From Burkholderiales bacterium (GTDB lineage Bacteria; Pseudomonadota; Gammaproteobacteria; Burkholderiales; Nitrosomonadaceae), in assembly GCA_024235755.1 (NCBI GenBank), contig JACKLV010000010.1, forward strand, positions 74,923 to 138,922: 64,000 bases of DNA, in the 5' to 3' direction. Below are positions 1 through 9,819 of this stretch, piece after piece. Position numbers and translations under genes: made by a program. A model generated the notes under the pieces. That model did no database searches and was not told the origin of the DNA. It was given only the letters and a program-made list of their open reading frames with translations. Every line of letters starts with the position of its first letter. Position 1 is the first letter of the stretch.

Positions 1-144
1 GGCAAACGCAATGCCGCCAATGGCGATGAGGTCATCCGGCACGCCGCTGCGTGTGTGAAGAAATACGGTATGTTCACTACGGAGCAAGTGCCCTGCCATG
101 GGTTTTCCCATGATGCCGAGACCGATAAAACCGATATTTGCCAT
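1..144 (-). CDS. beta-hydroxyacid dehydrogenase (GlxR/HIBADH-like), N-terminal fragment
   Basis: Only the first 48 residues lie in the window; the gene runs off the left edge. The protein begins MANIGFIGLGIMGKPMAGHL, the Rossmann GxGxxG dinucleotide-binding start of the beta-hydroxyacid dehydrogenase family (tartronate semialdehyde reductase, 3-hydroxyisobutyrate dehydrogenase). Members reduce or oxidise a beta-hydroxy acid with NAD(P)H in the cytosol. The substrate cannot be told from this fragment. It is divergent from the L,D-transpeptidase, with about 150 bp of non-coding sequence between them. Confidence 0.85.
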   Translation of the reverse strand, partial: MANIGFIGLGIMGKPMAGHLLRSEHTVFLHTRSGVPDDLIAIGGIAFA

Positions 145-293
145 ACTATGTTTTTGCGTACTGTAAAAAAGCAGTTATTTGTTGTTAATTAGTATAAAGA
201 TATTCACAAATGTTGTCTGTATGCGTGTTTCATTATTGTGATGTTATGTGAAACCCTGTAAATTTGGGGTGAGCGTTATTCCCGGATAATAGA

Positions 294-1451
294 ATGGTTA
301 AAATTAATTTACGGTTAATGCGTAACCGCTGGTATGGCATCGTGTGGTTGTTTGGCATTTTGCTGCTGAACGGCTGCCAGTCGTTTTTGTCCAGATCGGT
401 AGATGAACCTGTTTCTGCCGCTAATACAATACCGATGCCAGTGGCAAGCCATCAATTCAGTTTTGATCCATTCCGTGATGATGTGGTTGGCAGCATCCAG
501 GTCGTTACCGCCAGGTATGAAGATACGCTTTCAGATATAGCCAGACGGTTCAATCTGGGATACGAAGAGATCGTTGCCGCGAATCCGGATGTTGATCCTT
601 GGTTGCCGGGGGTGGGTACACGGATCATCATTCCCACTCAATTTGTTTTGCCGGCGGGACCGCGCGAAGGGGTTGTAATCAACCTGGCAGCGATGCGGCT
701 GTTTTATTTTCCAAAAGTTGAAGACGGCGAGTTGCAGAAGGTCATTACCCACCCTGTGGGTATCGGGCGTTTGCAATGGAAGACTCCGGAAGGTATAACC
801 CGGATTACCGTCAAAGACGAAAATCCGGTCTGGAGACCGACACCATCGATTCATAAAGAATATGCCAGAAACGGTAATCCGCTGCCTGCTGCCGTTCCGC
901 CGGGTCCGGACAACCCCATGGGTACGCATGTGTTAAGATTGGCTTGGCCGACTTATGCGATTCACGGCACCAATAAACCGCCAAGTATAGGATTGCGCGG
1001 TAGTTTCGGGTGTATCCGTATGTACCCGGAAGATATCGTGGGTTTATTTAACGATGTTGCCGTCGGCACGCCGGTACGCGTGGTTAATCAACCCCGTCTG
1101 CTTGGCTGGCGTGACAATCGGTTGTATATACAGACTTATCCTGTGCTGGAAGACGACAAGCGCAATCATGACAAGCTGTTCGCCAGATTAATGAAAGAAA
1201 CACGTTCTGCGCTGAAAGCGCAAATCAACGCGCGTCCTCATCAACAGCTCAACGAGCCTTTACTTAACGAATTAATTCTCAATCCACGCTCTACTGCAGT
1301 GCCTGTTACGGATACGGATATTTTGCTGCAAGCGTATTTGGGACAGGCGCAACATGTGCAAAACACCTTACCCTTTAACGCAACCTGGGCAGGTGATTTC
1401 AATGAAAACTATACTACGGCTGAAATACAGGAATCCGGGCAGGTTCAATAA
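294..1451 (+). CDS. LysM-containing L,D-transpeptidase (YkuD/ErfK family) lipoprotein
   Basis: A 385-residue envelope protein. The N-terminus is a lipoprotein signal ending LLLNGC, with the lipidated Cys at residue 28. A LysM peptidoglycan-binding motif follows at about residues 69-115, then a YkuD catalytic domain at about 125-265. The catalytic signature is visible as His224 (HGTNKP) and Cys240 in GSFGCIRMY. The family makes 3-3 peptidoglycan cross-links or attaches lipoproteins to peptidoglycan in the periplasm. The C-terminal 120 residues after the YkuD domain have no feature I recognise. The ATG used has only a weak GGATAA ribosome site; an in-frame ATG eight codons on would also leave a complete signal peptide. 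Confidence 0.92.
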   Translation: MVKINLRLMRNRWYGIVWLFGILLLNGCQSFLSRSVDEPVSAANTIPMPVASHQFSFDPFRDDVVGSIQVVTARYEDTLSDIARRFNLGYEEIVAANPDVDPWLPGVGTRIIIPTQFVLPAGPREGVVINLAAMRLFYFPKVEDGELQKVITHPVGIGRLQWKTPEGITRITVKDENPVWRPTPSIHKEYARNGNPLPAAVPPGPDNPMGTHVLRLAWPTYAIHGTNKPPSIGLRGSFGCIRMYPEDIVGLFNDVAVGTPVRVVNQPRLLGWRDNRLYIQTYPVLEDDKRNHDKLFARLMKETRSALKAQINARPHQQLNEPLLNELILNPRSTAVPVTDTDILLQAYLGQAQHVQNTLPFNATWAGDFNENYTTAEIQESGQVQ

Positions 1452-1638
1452 GATATTTTGTTTTGAATTAGAATCGGTAAATTTTAATATTCAATCGAGT
1501 AATGCAGAAAAAGGCTGGTTTGCCTGATAACATCAAAGTTCCGAGTTGTAAGCAGCCATTCTTGACATAATGAATTATGTTAGTCTTTAAGTATTTGATT
1601 AAATTGTTACAGCTATTCTGCGGGAGGTAATAAAATAA

Positions 1639-2361
1639 ATGCCAAACCTGCGGCAAATTTCTATTGAACGGGCATGCGCTATGCTTTCAACCATCCGGGA
1701 ATTTAGTGCTTTGTCTTCTTCCGACCTGATTGAAATCGCCAATGTTTGTCATTGGCCTTGGTATCGTGAAAAAGAGGAAATCATTCATTTTCATGATAGT
1801 TCGAATAGTGTGTTTTTTATCGTGCGGGGAGAGATCCGCGTTGTTTATCATTCCCTTTCAGGCCATGAAGTGATTCTATGTGATTTACCGGCAGGAGAAA
1901 TGTTTGGAGAGCTGACAGCGATTGACGGCCGGTCGCGTTCGGCGACCGTTCTTGCAAAAACAAGTACGCTGCTGGCATCGATGACAGCAACCGATTTTAT
2001 GGAGATTATTTTTTCAAATCGTTGTGTTGCCGAAGCTATTTTAAAGCGTTTGACAAGCGAAGTGCGCAGACTGACCGACCGTGTGTACGATTTCAGTACG
2101 CTTGCAGTCAATAATCGCATACAAGCAGAGTTATTGCGCATCGCCAGAAAAAATATGACGGGACCGAATACTGCCGTGATTTCACCGGCACCAACACATT
2201 TTGATATTGCTAATCTGGTCAGCACTCACCGTGAAGCGGTAACACGCGAGCTTGGCAGTTTAACAAAGAAAAAAGTTGTTTTGCGCCAAGGACATGATTT
2301 GCATATTCTTGATATTGCCAAGCTGGTGGATATGGTCAATATGGTGCGAGGAAGCCTTTAG
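1639..2361 (+). CDS. Crp/Fnr family transcriptional regulator
   Basis: A 240-residue regulator. Residues about 20-135 form a cyclic-nucleotide-binding-type beta-roll, and residues about 160-230 a Crp-type winged helix (VSTHREAVTREL as recognition region). The phosphate-binding cassette reads FGEL at 89-92 and RSAT at 100-103, which is the CRP-like pattern, and there is no Fnr-type N-terminal cysteine cluster. This favours cyclic nucleotide binding over iron-sulphur or haem sensing, but that is an inference. The start is supported by GGGAGGT upstream of the ATG. It converges on the membrane protein at 2432. The target genes cannot be read from the sequence. Confidence 0.93.
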   Translation: MPNLRQISIERACAMLSTIREFSALSSSDLIEIANVCHWPWYREKEEIIHFHDSSNSVFFIVRGEIRVVYHSLSGHEVILCDLPAGEMFGELTAIDGRSRSATVLAKTSTLLASMTATDFMEIIFSNRCVAEAILKRLTSEVRRLTDRVYDFSTLAVNNRIQAELLRIARKNMTGPNTAVISPAPTHFDIANLVSTHREAVTRELGSLTKKKVVLRQGHDLHILDIAKLVDMVNMVRGSL

Positions 2362-2431
2362 CAGGCTGTTAATTTGTTTTACTCTGATTTTACTCGGCAC
2401 AAATAGTACCTCGCTAACTATTTTTATCGCT

Positions 2432-4297
2432 TCAACGTGGGTTAAGGCCAGAATCATGGCCCGGCATACCCAGTGATTCCTCGAATTCCAGCCTTGCTTC
2501 GTCGATGGCATCCAGGATCTGTTTTTTAAATTCATCGCGGGAATAGTGTTCTTCCAGTTTTAATAATAAGTGCTCGACACCGAGGCCGACGGAGATGCCG
2601 CCGATGATGCCACCGATCGTAGCTCCGATCGCAGTACCAATACCTGGAAAAACGGAACCGATGGCAGCACCGCTGGCAGCGCCAGCCGCTGCGCCTCCAA
2701 GCACACTGGCTGCTTTTCCGGCGGCGACTTTAACCAATGCCTTAGCGCCCAGACTGATTGCACCCTTGGCAATGACTTTTCCGGTGACTTTTCCGGCGAT
2801 CGCACCGGTAATTGCACCAGCCGCACCAATGCCGCCTGAAATCAGCAAACGATTTTCCAGATTGACGATTACGCTGTTGCTCGGTGGTTCCTTGATGGCA
2901 TCCAATGGAGAATACTGAATGATTTCAGGTTGTTGCGTTTCTGGTTTGATCTGGTTTTCGGTCAGTATCGAGTTGATTTTTTCCAGATATTCAGCACGTA
3001 GTTGCTCATTTTTGCGTAATGCGTCTTCAATGGACTGTTGCACAGGACCAAATGCGTTGCCCTGCATCAGGTAGGCTTCAAGTCTTTCAATCATCCAGTT
3101 TTCCAGCTTGCCGGTCGCCAACGCTACGATACGTTCATATTCTCCTGGCAGGCTGTAATACCAGTCAAGATAGTCGTCTACATTTTGCGCCATCAACATA
3201 AAGCTCTGATCCGTGGTTTTTCTGAGTTGATGAATCGATGACTCAAGTTCGTGGACTACTTCAAGATAAGCCTGCCGGGTTTGCGCGATGGTGCCTGGTT
3301 TGTAATAATCATCGCCAATTTTTTCCAGCGATTCGATTTTTTCTGCAACGGCTACTTGAGTCTCCTGCAGATACTCAACAATCCTGGGGGTCGAACGTAG
3401 CCAGGCATCGACATATACAATTGACGGTACGTAAATAAACAGCATGAAAAAAGTCATTAGTGCAGAAGCCACAGCAAGCGAGCGTGGCGGAATGCGCGCG
3501 GGAACATCCACGTCCTGTAATGGCGAAAGCACACGGCGATATTCGGATAGCGGTACCATAAAGCTGGAAATAGCAAGTGCAATATTGTAAAAAAGCACGG
3601 CACTACCCAGAAAAACTGCGACCAGAAAAATAATGTCGTTCAATGAATGCAGATTGCCCAGGATGTAAGCTTTCAATCCTTCGATAAAACCCAGCAGACG
3701 AGAGGCTTCCAGAATAAGAATGCTCTGGCTTGCACCATCAATACCAAGGCTACGCGATGCGATTGCTTCGGTTAACGAGGCATATGATGGATATCCGCTT
3801 GCCAGCTTGACATAGAGTACATAAAACGCGGCCATTGCCAGCGCAGTTGCCCAGCGCGACCAGATCAGGGATTTGTGCAATGCAATGTAGGGTTTGAATT
3901 CCCGGGCTGCAAGCGGTGCTAAAACAGCATAAAAGCAGGTAAACACAGGCACGGTCAAAAAAAAGACAACCCATTCGATTTTTTGCGTAACACCCAAATA
4001 AAATACCAGTAAAAATGTAAATGTGACCGACCAGAGTGCCCAGCCGATATAGGGTAAAATTCGCTTGTTCAAAAACCAGTATAAAATGCCAAGATTGCGA
4101 AATTGATTGGCGCGGTGAATGCGTTGGATAGTGACTGAATAAGCCGCTGCCATGTACAAAGGTATGCCGAATAGAAGCGTCACCAGCAATGCAAACCATA
4201 ATTGCTGGTCGGGAATCATCCCTCCCGCATGATAAGCGAATACCAGCCAGCCAAGCGATAAAACCCAAAAGATAATTATTCTGTTGATTGAAGCCAT
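2432..4297 (-). CDS. membrane protein with C-terminal glycine-zipper region, function unknown
   Basis: A 621-residue protein I do not recognise. The first ~280 residues hold several hydrophobic segments (for example near residues 5-25, 33-52, 82-105 and 110-130). A hydrophilic, helix-rich middle follows at about 310-460. A long Gly/Ala-rich stretch at about 490-590 contains many GxxxG repeats of the glycine-zipper type (GAAGAITGAIAGKV, IGATIGGIIGGI), often able to insert in membranes. The end is charged and helical. It lies downstream of the SLC13 transporter on the same strand, 59 bp away, so it may be co-transcribed. A role in membrane stress or as a channel is possible but unsupported. Confidence 0.75.
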   Translation of the reverse strand: MASINRIIIFWVLSLGWLVFAYHAGGMIPDQQLWFALLVTLLFGIPLYMAAAYSVTIQRIHRANQFRNLGILYWFLNKRILPYIGWALWSVTFTFLLVFYLGVTQKIEWVVFFLTVPVFTCFYAVLAPLAAREFKPYIALHKSLIWSRWATALAMAAFYVLYVKLASGYPSYASLTEAIASRSLGIDGASQSILILEASRLLGFIEGLKAYILGNLHSLNDIIFLVAVFLGSAVLFYNIALAISSFMVPLSEYRRVLSPLQDVDVPARIPPRSLAVASALMTFFMLFIYVPSIVYVDAWLRSTPRIVEYLQETQVAVAEKIESLEKIGDDYYKPGTIAQTRQAYLEVVHELESSIHQLRKTTDQSFMLMAQNVDDYLDWYYSLPGEYERIVALATGKLENWMIERLEAYLMQGNAFGPVQQSIEDALRKNEQLRAEYLEKINSILTENQIKPETQQPEIIQYSPLDAIKEPPSNSVIVNLENRLLISGGIGAAGAITGAIAGKVTGKVIAKGAISLGAKALVKVAAGKAASVLGGAAAGAASGAAIGSVFPGIGTAIGATIGGIIGGISVGLGVEHLLLKLEEHYSRDEFKKQILDAIDEARLEFEESLGMPGHDSGLNPR

Positions 4298-4356
4298 GAA
4301 ATCAATATTCTCATTCCTTTCCTTTTATCAAATGACTGACAAATGCAGTATGCTTA

Positions 4357-6231
4357 TTATAGCGGCCAAAACCAGATAAGCATCGGGATACTCACGCTGA
4401 CAACCAGAATTTCCAAAGGCAGTCCAAGCCGCCAGTAATCGCCGAAGCGAAAACCGCCGGGTCCGAGGATCAATGTATTGTTTTGATGGCCGATCGGTGT
4501 CAGAAACGCGCAAGAAGCGCCCACTGCTACAGCCATCAGAAAAGCATCGGGATTGACGCCAAGCTGATTAGCGGTGCCCAGCGCTATCGGGCACATGACC
4601 GCGGCTGTGGCGGCATTGTTCATCACATCCGATAATGTCATGGTCACGATCAAAATGAGTCCCAATGCGATAACTGTATGTCCCTGGGCCACGCTTTCGA
4701 GTAATCCCCGCGCAATTAAATCTGCCACACCGGTGCTTTGCATTGCGTTTGCTACCGGAATCAGTGCCGCCAGTAAAACGATAACTGACCAGTCTATTAC
4801 TTGATAGGCACTGCGCAACGGTACAATCTGCAAAGCAGTTACCGCCAGCACACCGTACAAAAATGCAATGGCTGGCGGCAATACTCCAGAAACAATAATG
4901 CCAATCGCTGACATCATGATCAGGCCGCTCAATAGAGCCTTGCGTTTATCTGGAATACGCAAGGTTCTTTCAGCAAGCGGCACACAACCCGTAATTTCGG
5001 CAAACTCGGCGAGCGCATCCGGCGGACCCTGCAGCAATAATACGTCACCAGCCCTGAATTGAATGGTACGTAAACGCGCCATGGTACGGCTTCCGGTACG
5101 TGACAATGCCAGTAGGTTTACACCGTAGTGCGTGCGCAGCTCGATTGTCCTGGGCGATCGGTTTACCAGCAGCGAAGCGGGCAGCACGACATACTCTGCC
5201 AAAATGAGTTCGTTTGATACGGGTTTTTTTTCTTTTTCGTTATCCTGTATTTCATCATCTAGCGGTGCCTTTTTTGTGGTTTTTTTTGTCGCTGAATCGA
5301 CATCTTCTGATGGCTGTTCTTCCGTTTTTGCTTCCTCCAGCACCAAACCCAAACTGGACAAGGCGTTGGCTAGCGGTTCCGCTTCCGCTTCAATGATCAG
5401 GATATCGTTAGCATAAATTTTTCGGCTCAAGCTTGCGGGTGTCACGCGAACGTCGTTACGCACCAAGCCGACGACCTGAGCGTCTGCTGCATCTAATGCC
5501 GCTTCGATTTCTCGCAGCCGCATACCGACAGCTTTGCTGTCTTCAGGGACACGCGCTTCTGTCAAATACGCGCTGAGATCGAATCCTTCGGAACCGGCCT
5601 GCTTGCGTATCGGGACGAGCCGCCAGCCAAACAGGGTGATAAACAGTACGCCAATCAGCGCAACAGTCAGCCCTACGGGGGTAAAATCAAACATGGAGAA
5701 ATACCCAAGTTCTGTTGTTTCAGCTCGAATGCCGGAAACAATCAGATTGGGTGGCGTACCGATTAACGTGGTCATTCCGCCCAGAATCGAACCGAAAGCA
5801 ACTGGCATCAAGATTTGTCCGGGTGGCAGGTTCAGCCGGGACGCCGTCTGTAATGCAACGGGGATCAGAATCGCCAATGCGCCCACGTTGTTCATAAAAC
5901 CGGAAAGTACTGCAGCCAGACAGGTTAAAGCAATCATCGATAATGTCGGGCCTGCTTTCACTGGCAACAACCATCGCGTGAGCCAGTCAACGGCTCCCGA
6001 ATTTTGCAGTCCCGCGCTTAAAATCAGAATACACGCGACGGTAATTACGGCGGGATGACTGAATCCGAGAAAAGCATCTGAGTAATTGACTAGGCCAGTC
6101 GTTACACAGGCCAGCAAAGCACCGATAGCAACCATGTCATGGCGCCAGCGACCCCACAAAAACAAAGCGGCGGTTATCAGCAATATGCCGGTTATCAGCA
6201 GCTGTTCGGCTGCAAACTGATTGCTAGGCAT
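4357..6231 (-). CDS. SLC13/DASS-type permease with two RCK_C (TrkA-C) domains
   Basis: A 624-residue inner-membrane transporter of the divalent anion:sodium symporter type, which usually imports sulphate or dicarboxylates. Two hydrophobic halves each carry the family motif around NN followed by a GTPPN- or GHQNN-like segment (GTPPNLIVSG, LTPIGHQNNTLI). Between them lie two cytosolic RCK_C regulatory domains at about residues 210-290 and 340-420. They are joined by an unusually charged, Lys/Glu/Thr-rich linker near residues 300-335 that looks like a low-complexity insertion. It begins 12 bp after the lipase gene on the same strand. A paralogue without the long linker lies at 61687-63468. The substrate is not determined. 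Confidence 0.88.
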   Translation of the reverse strand: MPSNQFAAEQLLITGILLITAALFLWGRWRHDMVAIGALLACVTTGLVNYSDAFLGFSHPAVITVACILILSAGLQNSGAVDWLTRWLLPVKAGPTLSMIALTCLAAVLSGFMNNVGALAILIPVALQTASRLNLPPGQILMPVAFGSILGGMTTLIGTPPNLIVSGIRAETTELGYFSMFDFTPVGLTVALIGVLFITLFGWRLVPIRKQAGSEGFDLSAYLTEARVPEDSKAVGMRLREIEAALDAADAQVVGLVRNDVRVTPASLSRKIYANDILIIEAEAEPLANALSSLGLVLEEAKTEEQPSEDVDSATKKTTKKAPLDDEIQDNEKEKKPVSNELILAEYVVLPASLLVNRSPRTIELRTHYGVNLLALSRTGSRTMARLRTIQFRAGDVLLLQGPPDALAEFAEITGCVPLAERTLRIPDKRKALLSGLIMMSAIGIIVSGVLPPAIAFLYGVLAVTALQIVPLRSAYQVIDWSVIVLLAALIPVANAMQSTGVADLIARGLLESVAQGHTVIALGLILIVTMTLSDVMNNAATAAVMCPIALGTANQLGVNPDAFLMAVAVGASCAFLTPIGHQNNTLILGPGGFRFGDYWRLGLPLEILVVSVSIPMLIWFWPL

Positions 6232-6243
6232 TCATACTCAGCA

Positions 6244-7470
6244 TTACCAACCGTCTTGATAAAGCATTAGAAGTGTGGACGCATTATCGACCAGTCTGGT
6301 GATACTGTGACGGTTGAATCGAAGTTCATCCAACTGACGTAATTCTGACGGCAGGATCTCTTTCATGTCGAAATCGAACTGTATCAGTGAAGATACGTGC
6401 GTGGCGTTCCGATAAAACTTGCCGGTTTCATCGGTGTTGGAAACCGGATCGTGAATATCGCCGAGTACATGGATGATTTCATTGAGCGACTCCGGTGGTA
6501 ATGCAGGCGGATAATCGTCAAAAAAGTCATCCGGGACAGGCGCGGAATTAAAAGCGAATGTTTCCAGTCCGAGTGCGGAACCTATCGCCTGCGCCAACCC
6601 GCCGCCAAGCGAATGACCGGTTACGATGATTTTTCTGTTCTGTGCACGGCTGACAACATCCCGTGCATAATCCATGGCATCTTCGAACTGCGTATCGACA
6701 AGTCCGAATGTAAGCAGGGTGTCAGCAGCCGTATCCAGTGCTAGTTCTGAAAGTTCACTGAGAGAACACGGGAAGTCGCATGTTTCTGTTCCCCGGAAGG
6801 CGAGCACTACTTCATCGGTACCGGGATCATAATAAACGCCCGCTTGCATTCCAGAATTGTTGTCTTTTGTATCGACCAGAATCCATTGATCGATCATTGT
6901 GTTGTCAAAATCATAAACTGCGTCAGCCAGTTTTGCGTAGGGCAGCGAGCGTCCCAGCAGGTCAACGGCATGGCGTTCTTCCCTCTCGAGCATGCCGTAA
7001 GGTTTCCAAGTGACGTTGGGAATAAAATCAGGATTGATATACACCGATATAGAAGAAAGCTCAAATATTGAAAGCTCTGTTGCATCCATTAAAGCCAGGC
7101 TGACCACATAACGTTCTGTACCGTATGTACCTGGCACATCAACTTTGGGTAAAGTAAGCAATCCGCTGGTGGTTGAAAAAGACGGACTATCAAGATCGGA
7201 CGAATTATCCAGCCCCGTGCTCAAAAGCTTGAATTGATTCCGATTATCCGGGTCTGACCACGCCAGTGATGCGGTATAAAACACCATGCCAGTCTGTTCT
7301 TTGATAATAATTTTCTGCAGACAAAGAACGCCGTTGTCGAGAATAAAAGTGGCTGGCGCGGTGTGTTCCGTACAATCAACTTCAACTGTCATGGCGCGAA
7401 CCGGCGCGCTACTGAACAATACACAACCTATCCACATCAACAAGCCAATAAAATACGTATTTTTGGACAT
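6244..7470 (-). CDS. secreted class 3 lipase-like alpha/beta hydrolase
   Basis: The 408-residue protein from the chosen ATG begins MSKNTYFIGLLMWIG and has a signal peptide ending near APVRA, so it is probably exported. An upstream in-frame ATG at 7509 would add 13 polar residues in front of the signal and is less likely. The nucleophile elbow GHSLGGGLAQA is the lipase (class 3) signature with catalytic Ser, and an upstream LAFRGTET segment is the usual oxyanion region. The first 170 residues have no feature I recognise. It is probably first in a leftward group with the SLC13 transporter. The lipid substrate is unknown. Confidence 0.85.
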   Translation of the reverse strand: MSKNTYFIGLLMWIGCVLFSSAPVRAMTVEVDCTEHTAPATFILDNGVLCLQKIIIKEQTGMVFYTASLAWSDPDNRNQFKLLSTGLDNSSDLDSPSFSTTSGLLTLPKVDVPGTYGTERYVVSLALMDATELSIFELSSISVYINPDFIPNVTWKPYGMLEREERHAVDLLGRSLPYAKLADAVYDFDNTMIDQWILVDTKDNNSGMQAGVYYDPGTDEVVLAFRGTETCDFPCSLSELSELALDTAADTLLTFGLVDTQFEDAMDYARDVVSRAQNRKIIVTGHSLGGGLAQAIGSALGLETFAFNSAPVPDDFFDDYPPALPPESLNEIIHVLGDIHDPVSNTDETGKFYRNATHVSSLIQFDFDMKEILPSELRQLDELRFNRHSITRLVDNASTLLMLYQDGW

Positions 7471-7702
7471 AATTATTTCTTTTTGCAGTTTTATTATGTT
7501 GAATGACAATTCAGGAAAATTATAACCCTGTATGCCGGATGCGTGATATGCATTTGATTGAAAAATCGCTGCGAACTTGAGTTGAAGGTGTGCGATGGCC
7601 TGTACTGTTTACCGGTAGCACTTCCTAACAACTTAATACATGAACTTGATCGTTGCTTGAATAACTGGAAAAATACCTGAACCATTGTTCGAGGGCTATG
7701 CC

Positions 7703-9523
7703 GTGAAAGACCAGATCGTCAATAATCCAGTTTTGCCAATTGAACTTGGTGGGCTCAGTAACGATGACACACAGAGAATTTTGGCTGCTGCAACGCGCCG
7801 CGCGTTCAAAAGTGGTGAAAAGCTGATCCGGCAGGGTGAAATCGGTACAAGCATGTTCATTATTTTATTCGGACGGGTTCGTCTGAGTATGCTCCGGGAA
7901 GATGGCAGTGAACAGGTTGTCAATATTCTGCAACAGGGAGATCATTTTGGTGAACTGGCATTATTGATAGGCGGCCGCCGCGCAGCGACGGCGACGGCTG
8001 TTATGGATACCACGGTTTTGGAAATTTCCAAGCGGGATTTCTATCAACTGATCAAAACAATGCCGGAATTCTCCATTAAACTCAGCCGTACCATCGGGAA
8101 ATGGCTGCTAGGTGCGCAGACCCGAAAAATTGTACGCCATAAACACAATATTATCGGACTGGTTCGCACAACGGAATTGACATCATTAATCGCACCCTCG
8201 ATTGTACGTTTTTTTGCCTGTAAGCATAAAACAGTAGAAATTTTTACTGATCGGCTGTCTTTCTGGGAATTAACCGCACATAAAAATATTTTTTCAATCC
8301 ATGCATTATATCCGTCGACCGATAAAGCACAATTTTTACTGGAATTGGTATCAGCCGCAAAACGCTGCGATCATGTATTCGTCGATTTATATGGTGGACG
8401 GGTAACTGCGGAACTCCTGCTGCAATGCGAGCGCATCTGGTGGCTGATTGAACAGAATAGACCGGTCAAGGAAGCATTTACTGAACTGGTGGAAGATTTG
8501 CTCCAGCAGCATTTGGAGCTTAAGAGCCGTGTACAGACTGTCTGGATTCAACCAAAATCCTACAATCTGGCCGACAATTCTTTGTACATCATGCCGACAA
8601 GCCTGGAGGCGGTACGCTGTATCTACAGCGCTTATAACAATGAAATGCGGCCTGCAGACCTGACGCGCCTTTATCATATTGCCAGAGACGTTCATATGGG
8701 GCTGGCGCTGGGCGGCGGCGGTGCGCACGGCATGGCGCATATCGGTGTTATTTCGGCGTTTGAAGAACATGGACTCTATTTTGACCGTGTGGCGGGTACC
8801 AGCGCGGGCGCGATTATTGCCGTGGGACTTGCTGCAGGATTTAACCCGAAACATTTGTTAAGTTTGTTTAACAATGAAATGAAACCGTCCGGAGTCATGA
8901 GCGTCATACCCAAAATAAGTCAGTTCTATTTGTGGATGCTGTTTCGGTTCGGATTGATAGAGCACAAGCTACGTAAATATCTGAAAGATCTCAGACTCGA
9001 GCAATTGTTGTTACCGGTACATACTATTTCAGCAGATCTTATCAGTGGCCAGGCGGTCATTCGCACAAATGGAGAGGCAGTCAACAGCGTACTGGAAAGC
9101 ATTAATTATCCGGTGTTTGGTAAACCGATCTGGCGTGACGGCCTGGCCCTTGTTGATGGCGGCGTGTTGATAAACGTGCCCAGCTCCGTTCTGAGAAAAC
9201 AGCATGCGGATTATATCGTCGCCGTCGATGTCGGTACCAAATTGCACCCTACATTCGGAAAAAATAACGCACAGACATTAGAGACCGAAATGAAGCGTGT
9301 CGGCTATTTTTCCACGCTAAACCGTGTTCTTGAAGTCAGTTCGCATGAACTGGCCAAATTGCATATGTCGGAAAGCGATTTTTTGTTGACCCCGGATACC
9401 TCGGCGTTTCCATTCGCCGATTTTACGCGTGGTGAACAGCTGTTTGACATCGGTTATGATGCCGCACAACAAGTTATGCCGGAATTGAAACAACGCTATG
9501 AAGGTTTTGTCGAGATGGAATAA
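7703..9523 (+). CDS. cyclic-nucleotide-binding patatin-like phospholipase (NTE type)
   Basis: About 606 residues. I prefer the GTG at 7703 because GAGGG lies seven bases upstream; the in-frame TTG at 7685 has no such site. Residues about 20-135 are a cyclic-nucleotide-binding domain with FGELALL from residue 82 and RRAATA, a competent phosphate-binding cassette. The C-terminal half is a patatin domain: oxyanion GGGGAHG, nucleophile Ser367 in GTSAG, and catalytic Asp485 in DGG. Together this is the bacterial neuropathy-target-esterase layout, expected to hydrolyse phospholipids or lysophospholipids at the inner membrane under cyclic nucleotide control. The middle region is unassigned. Confidence 0.93.
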   Translation: MKDQIVNNPVLPIELGGLSNDDTQRILAAATRRAFKSGEKLIRQGEIGTSMFIILFGRVRLSMLREDGSEQVVNILQQGDHFGELALLIGGRRAATATAVMDTTVLEISKRDFYQLIKTMPEFSIKLSRTIGKWLLGAQTRKIVRHKHNIIGLVRTTELTSLIAPSIVRFFACKHKTVEIFTDRLSFWELTAHKNIFSIHALYPSTDKAQFLLELVSAAKRCDHVFVDLYGGRVTAELLLQCERIWWLIEQNRPVKEAFTELVEDLLQQHLELKSRVQTVWIQPKSYNLADNSLYIMPTSLEAVRCIYSAYNNEMRPADLTRLYHIARDVHMGLALGGGGAHGMAHIGVISAFEEHGLYFDRVAGTSAGAIIAVGLAAGFNPKHLLSLFNNEMKPSGVMSVIPKISQFYLWMLFRFGLIEHKLRKYLKDLRLEQLLLPVHTISADLISGQAVIRTNGEAVNSVLESINYPVFGKPIWRDGLALVDGGVLINVPSSVLRKQHADYIVAVDVGTKLHPTFGKNNAQTLETEMKRVGYFSTLNRVLEVSSHELAKLHMSESDFLLTPDTSAFPFADFTRGEQLFDIGYDAAQQVMPELKQRYEGFVEME

Positions 9524-9553
9524 TGTTCAATTGCTGCCAATTCAAAGATAAGC

Positions 9554-9676
9554 ATGGGAAAAGACAGTCGCGAATTCGTTCTGAATGGAGCTGTCGCCAC
9601 AAAGCAAAAACAGATGAAAAAATGGCTGAAATCAGATTTTGAACACCTGGCCACCGAGTCAGATTACACGGTTTAA
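9554..9676 (+). CDS. possible 40-residue small protein
   Basis: A short open frame in the gap between the patatin and hydroxylase genes. It encodes a 40-residue, charged, Lys-rich peptide beginning MGKDSREFVLNG and ending SDYTV. The only upstream purine-rich site is AAGATAAGC, a weak ribosome site. It has no Cys, signal peptide or membrane segment. It may be a real small gene or chance; I list it because the rest of this 296 bp gap shows nothing else. Confidence 0.25.
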   Translation: MGKDSREFVLNGAVATKQKQMKKWLKSDFEHLATESDYTV

Positions 9677-9819
9677 GCTTCATTGGATATATGAAAATAT
9701 CTAAAAATCAATGTGCTACAAAAATTAAACGATGATCAGGCCGTAGCTTCCAATTTGTGTGTGCACGGGATTGTGCTATTACTGCGCTACCTGAATTTTG
9801 ACCACTTAAAGGTATTCCG

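Noticed and set aside
2570..2918. Rightward frames rich in Ala/Thr/Pro opposite the membrane protein
   Set aside because: Mirror of the Gly/Ala-rich glycine-zipper codons; no start signal.
7685..7702. TTG start for the patatin gene
   Set aside because: The GTG at 7703 has GAGGG at the right distance, and the added residues carry no domain.
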